A stretch of 6,147 nucleotides of DNA from Sphingomonas bacterium. Its GTDB lineage: Bacteria > Pseudomonadota > Alphaproteobacteria > Sphingomonadales > Sphingomonadaceae. This document shows positions 5,510-6,147 of this stretch, piece after piece. The stretch lies in contig JAJAYY010000056.1 of assembly GCA_026785965.1 (NCBI GenBank), positions 1 to 6,147 on the forward strand, in the 5' to 3' direction. The position numbers were made by a program, and so were the translations under genes. The notes below the pieces were generated by a model that ran no database searches, was not told the origin of the DNA, and worked only from the letters and a program-made list of their open reading frames with translations. Each line of letters opens with the position of its first letter. The stretch's first letter is position 1.

Positions 5510-6117
5510 CCGCTAGCCCAGATGACGGAGACCTGGTCGCCGCGCCGCCCAAGATCGCAGTGCCCGACGACGTTGCCGAAGCGGTGCGGACGCTGATCCG
5601 CTGGGCGGGCGACGATCCCGGCCGCGAAGGCTTGATCGACACGCCGGCGCGGGTGGCGCGGGCGTGGAAGGAATATGCGCGGGGCTATGACGAAGATCCG
5701 TCGCTGCATTTGACGCGGACATTTGACGAAGTCGGCGGCTATGACGAAATCGTGCTGCTCAAGGACATTCCGTTCCAAAGTCATTGCGAGCACCATCTGG
5801 CGCCGATCATCGGCAAAGCCGCGATAGCCTATTTGCCGGGCCAGCGAGTGGTCGGAATCTCCAAGCTTGCCAGAGTGTTACACGGATTCGCGCGGCGATT
5901 GCAGGTACAGGAACGGCTCACGGCGCAAGTCGCCGACTGCATCTGGGAGCATTTGAAGCCGCAAGGCGTCGCGGTGGTGATCGAGGCGAGCCACGCGTGC
6001 ATGTCGGCGCGCGGGGTCAACACGCCGGGTGTGCTGATGACCACCAGCCGGATGATGGGATGTTTCCGTGACGACGAGCGCAGCCGCAAGGAAGTGCTCG
6101 CGCTGATGGGATACTAG
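5506..6117 (+). CDS. folE: GTP cyclohydrolase I (FolE, type IA)
   Basis: The product has 203 residues. It converts GTP to 7,8-dihydroneopterin triphosphate, the first step of tetrahydrofolate synthesis and, in many bacteria, of queuosine synthesis. Zinc ligands are visible: Cys94 and His97 in SHCEHHLAP, and Cys165 in ASHACMSARGV. The conserved GISKLARV (117-124) and RLQVQERLT (131-139) segments form part of the active site and subunit interface; the family is a homodecamer. All key residues are present and the length is normal. The start is GTG 5506, overlapping the TGA of the flavoprotein gene (GTGA). AAGGAG at 5492-5497 lies 8 nt upstream. A perfect inverted repeat begins nine bases after the stop. 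Confidence 0.96.
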   Translation: MTASPDDGDLVAAPPKIAVPDDVAEAVRTLIRWAGDDPGREGLIDTPARVARAWKEYARGYDEDPSLHLTRTFDEVGGYDEIVLLKDIPFQSHCEHHLAPIIGKAAIAYLPGQRVVGISKLARVLHGFARRLQVQERLTAQVADCIWEHLKPQGVAVVIEASHACMSARGVNTPGVLMTTSRMMGCFRDDERSRKEVLALMGY

Positions 6118-6126
6118 CCCGGTCTG

Positions 6127-6147
6127 GCTCAAAGTAGTACTTTGAGC
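6127..6147. repeat. Perfect 21-nt inverted repeat after folE (terminator or operator)
   Basis: GCTCAAAGTA and TACTTTGAGC (10 nt each) are exact reverse complements around a central G at 6137. As RNA this could fold as an 8-bp stem with a TAGTA loop and act as the folE terminator, but the place for a U-tract lies past the window edge. The AT-rich core and short centre also fit a binding site for a dimeric regulator of a downstream gene. The sequence ends exactly with the repeat, so it may continue. Confidence 0.5.

Overview
The window is GC-rich and densely coding, with no intergenic gap of 100 bases or more. Its gene content points to an alphaproteobacterium, most likely a member of the Sphingomonadales. 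The pointers are an NDUFAF5-like methyltransferase divergent from comF, a grxC-nitrilase pair directly after comF, a short protein that looks like DUF6356, and a COG4529-type flavoprotein next to folE. The taxonomic call is inference from gene families and order, since no marker gene such as 16S rRNA is present.

Layout: (1) Positions 1-843 hold the C-terminal part of an M48-type metalloprotease with a LysM-like tail; its start lies off the left edge. (2) A small Flp/Fap-type pilin (minus strand, 848-1030) converges on it, and both stop codons sit in one 10-bp palindrome. (3) A minus-strand methyltransferase-fold gene (1130-1903) resembles the complex I assembly factor NDUFAF5 but has a degraded SAM-binding motif I. 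(4) A plus-strand cluster diverges from it across 42 bp: comF (1946-2689), grxC (2716-2997) and a nitrilase-superfamily amidase (2994-3824). (5) tRNA-Arg(CCU) at 3860-3936 is followed 30 bp later by a second tight plus-strand cluster: a DUF6356-like small protein (3967-4212), an FAD/NAD(P)-binding protein (4202-5509) and folE (5506-6117). The window ends exactly on a perfect inverted repeat.

How the genes may work together: grxC and the amidase plausibly form a glutathione-related pair, because Nit1-type amidases repair deaminated glutathione and glutaredoxin uses glutathione. The 11-nt and 4-nt overlaps in the second cluster indicate translational coupling of the membrane-segment protein, the flavoprotein and GTP cyclohydrolase I. 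The reason for that coupling is not known to me.

Most of the window is ordinary chromosomal housekeeping sequence. I see no mobile element, CRISPR array, toxin-antitoxin pair or defence system. The best candidates for something undescribed are the DUF6356-flavoprotein-folE cluster read from behind a tRNA, the methyltransferase with the altered SAM motif, and the terminal dyad.
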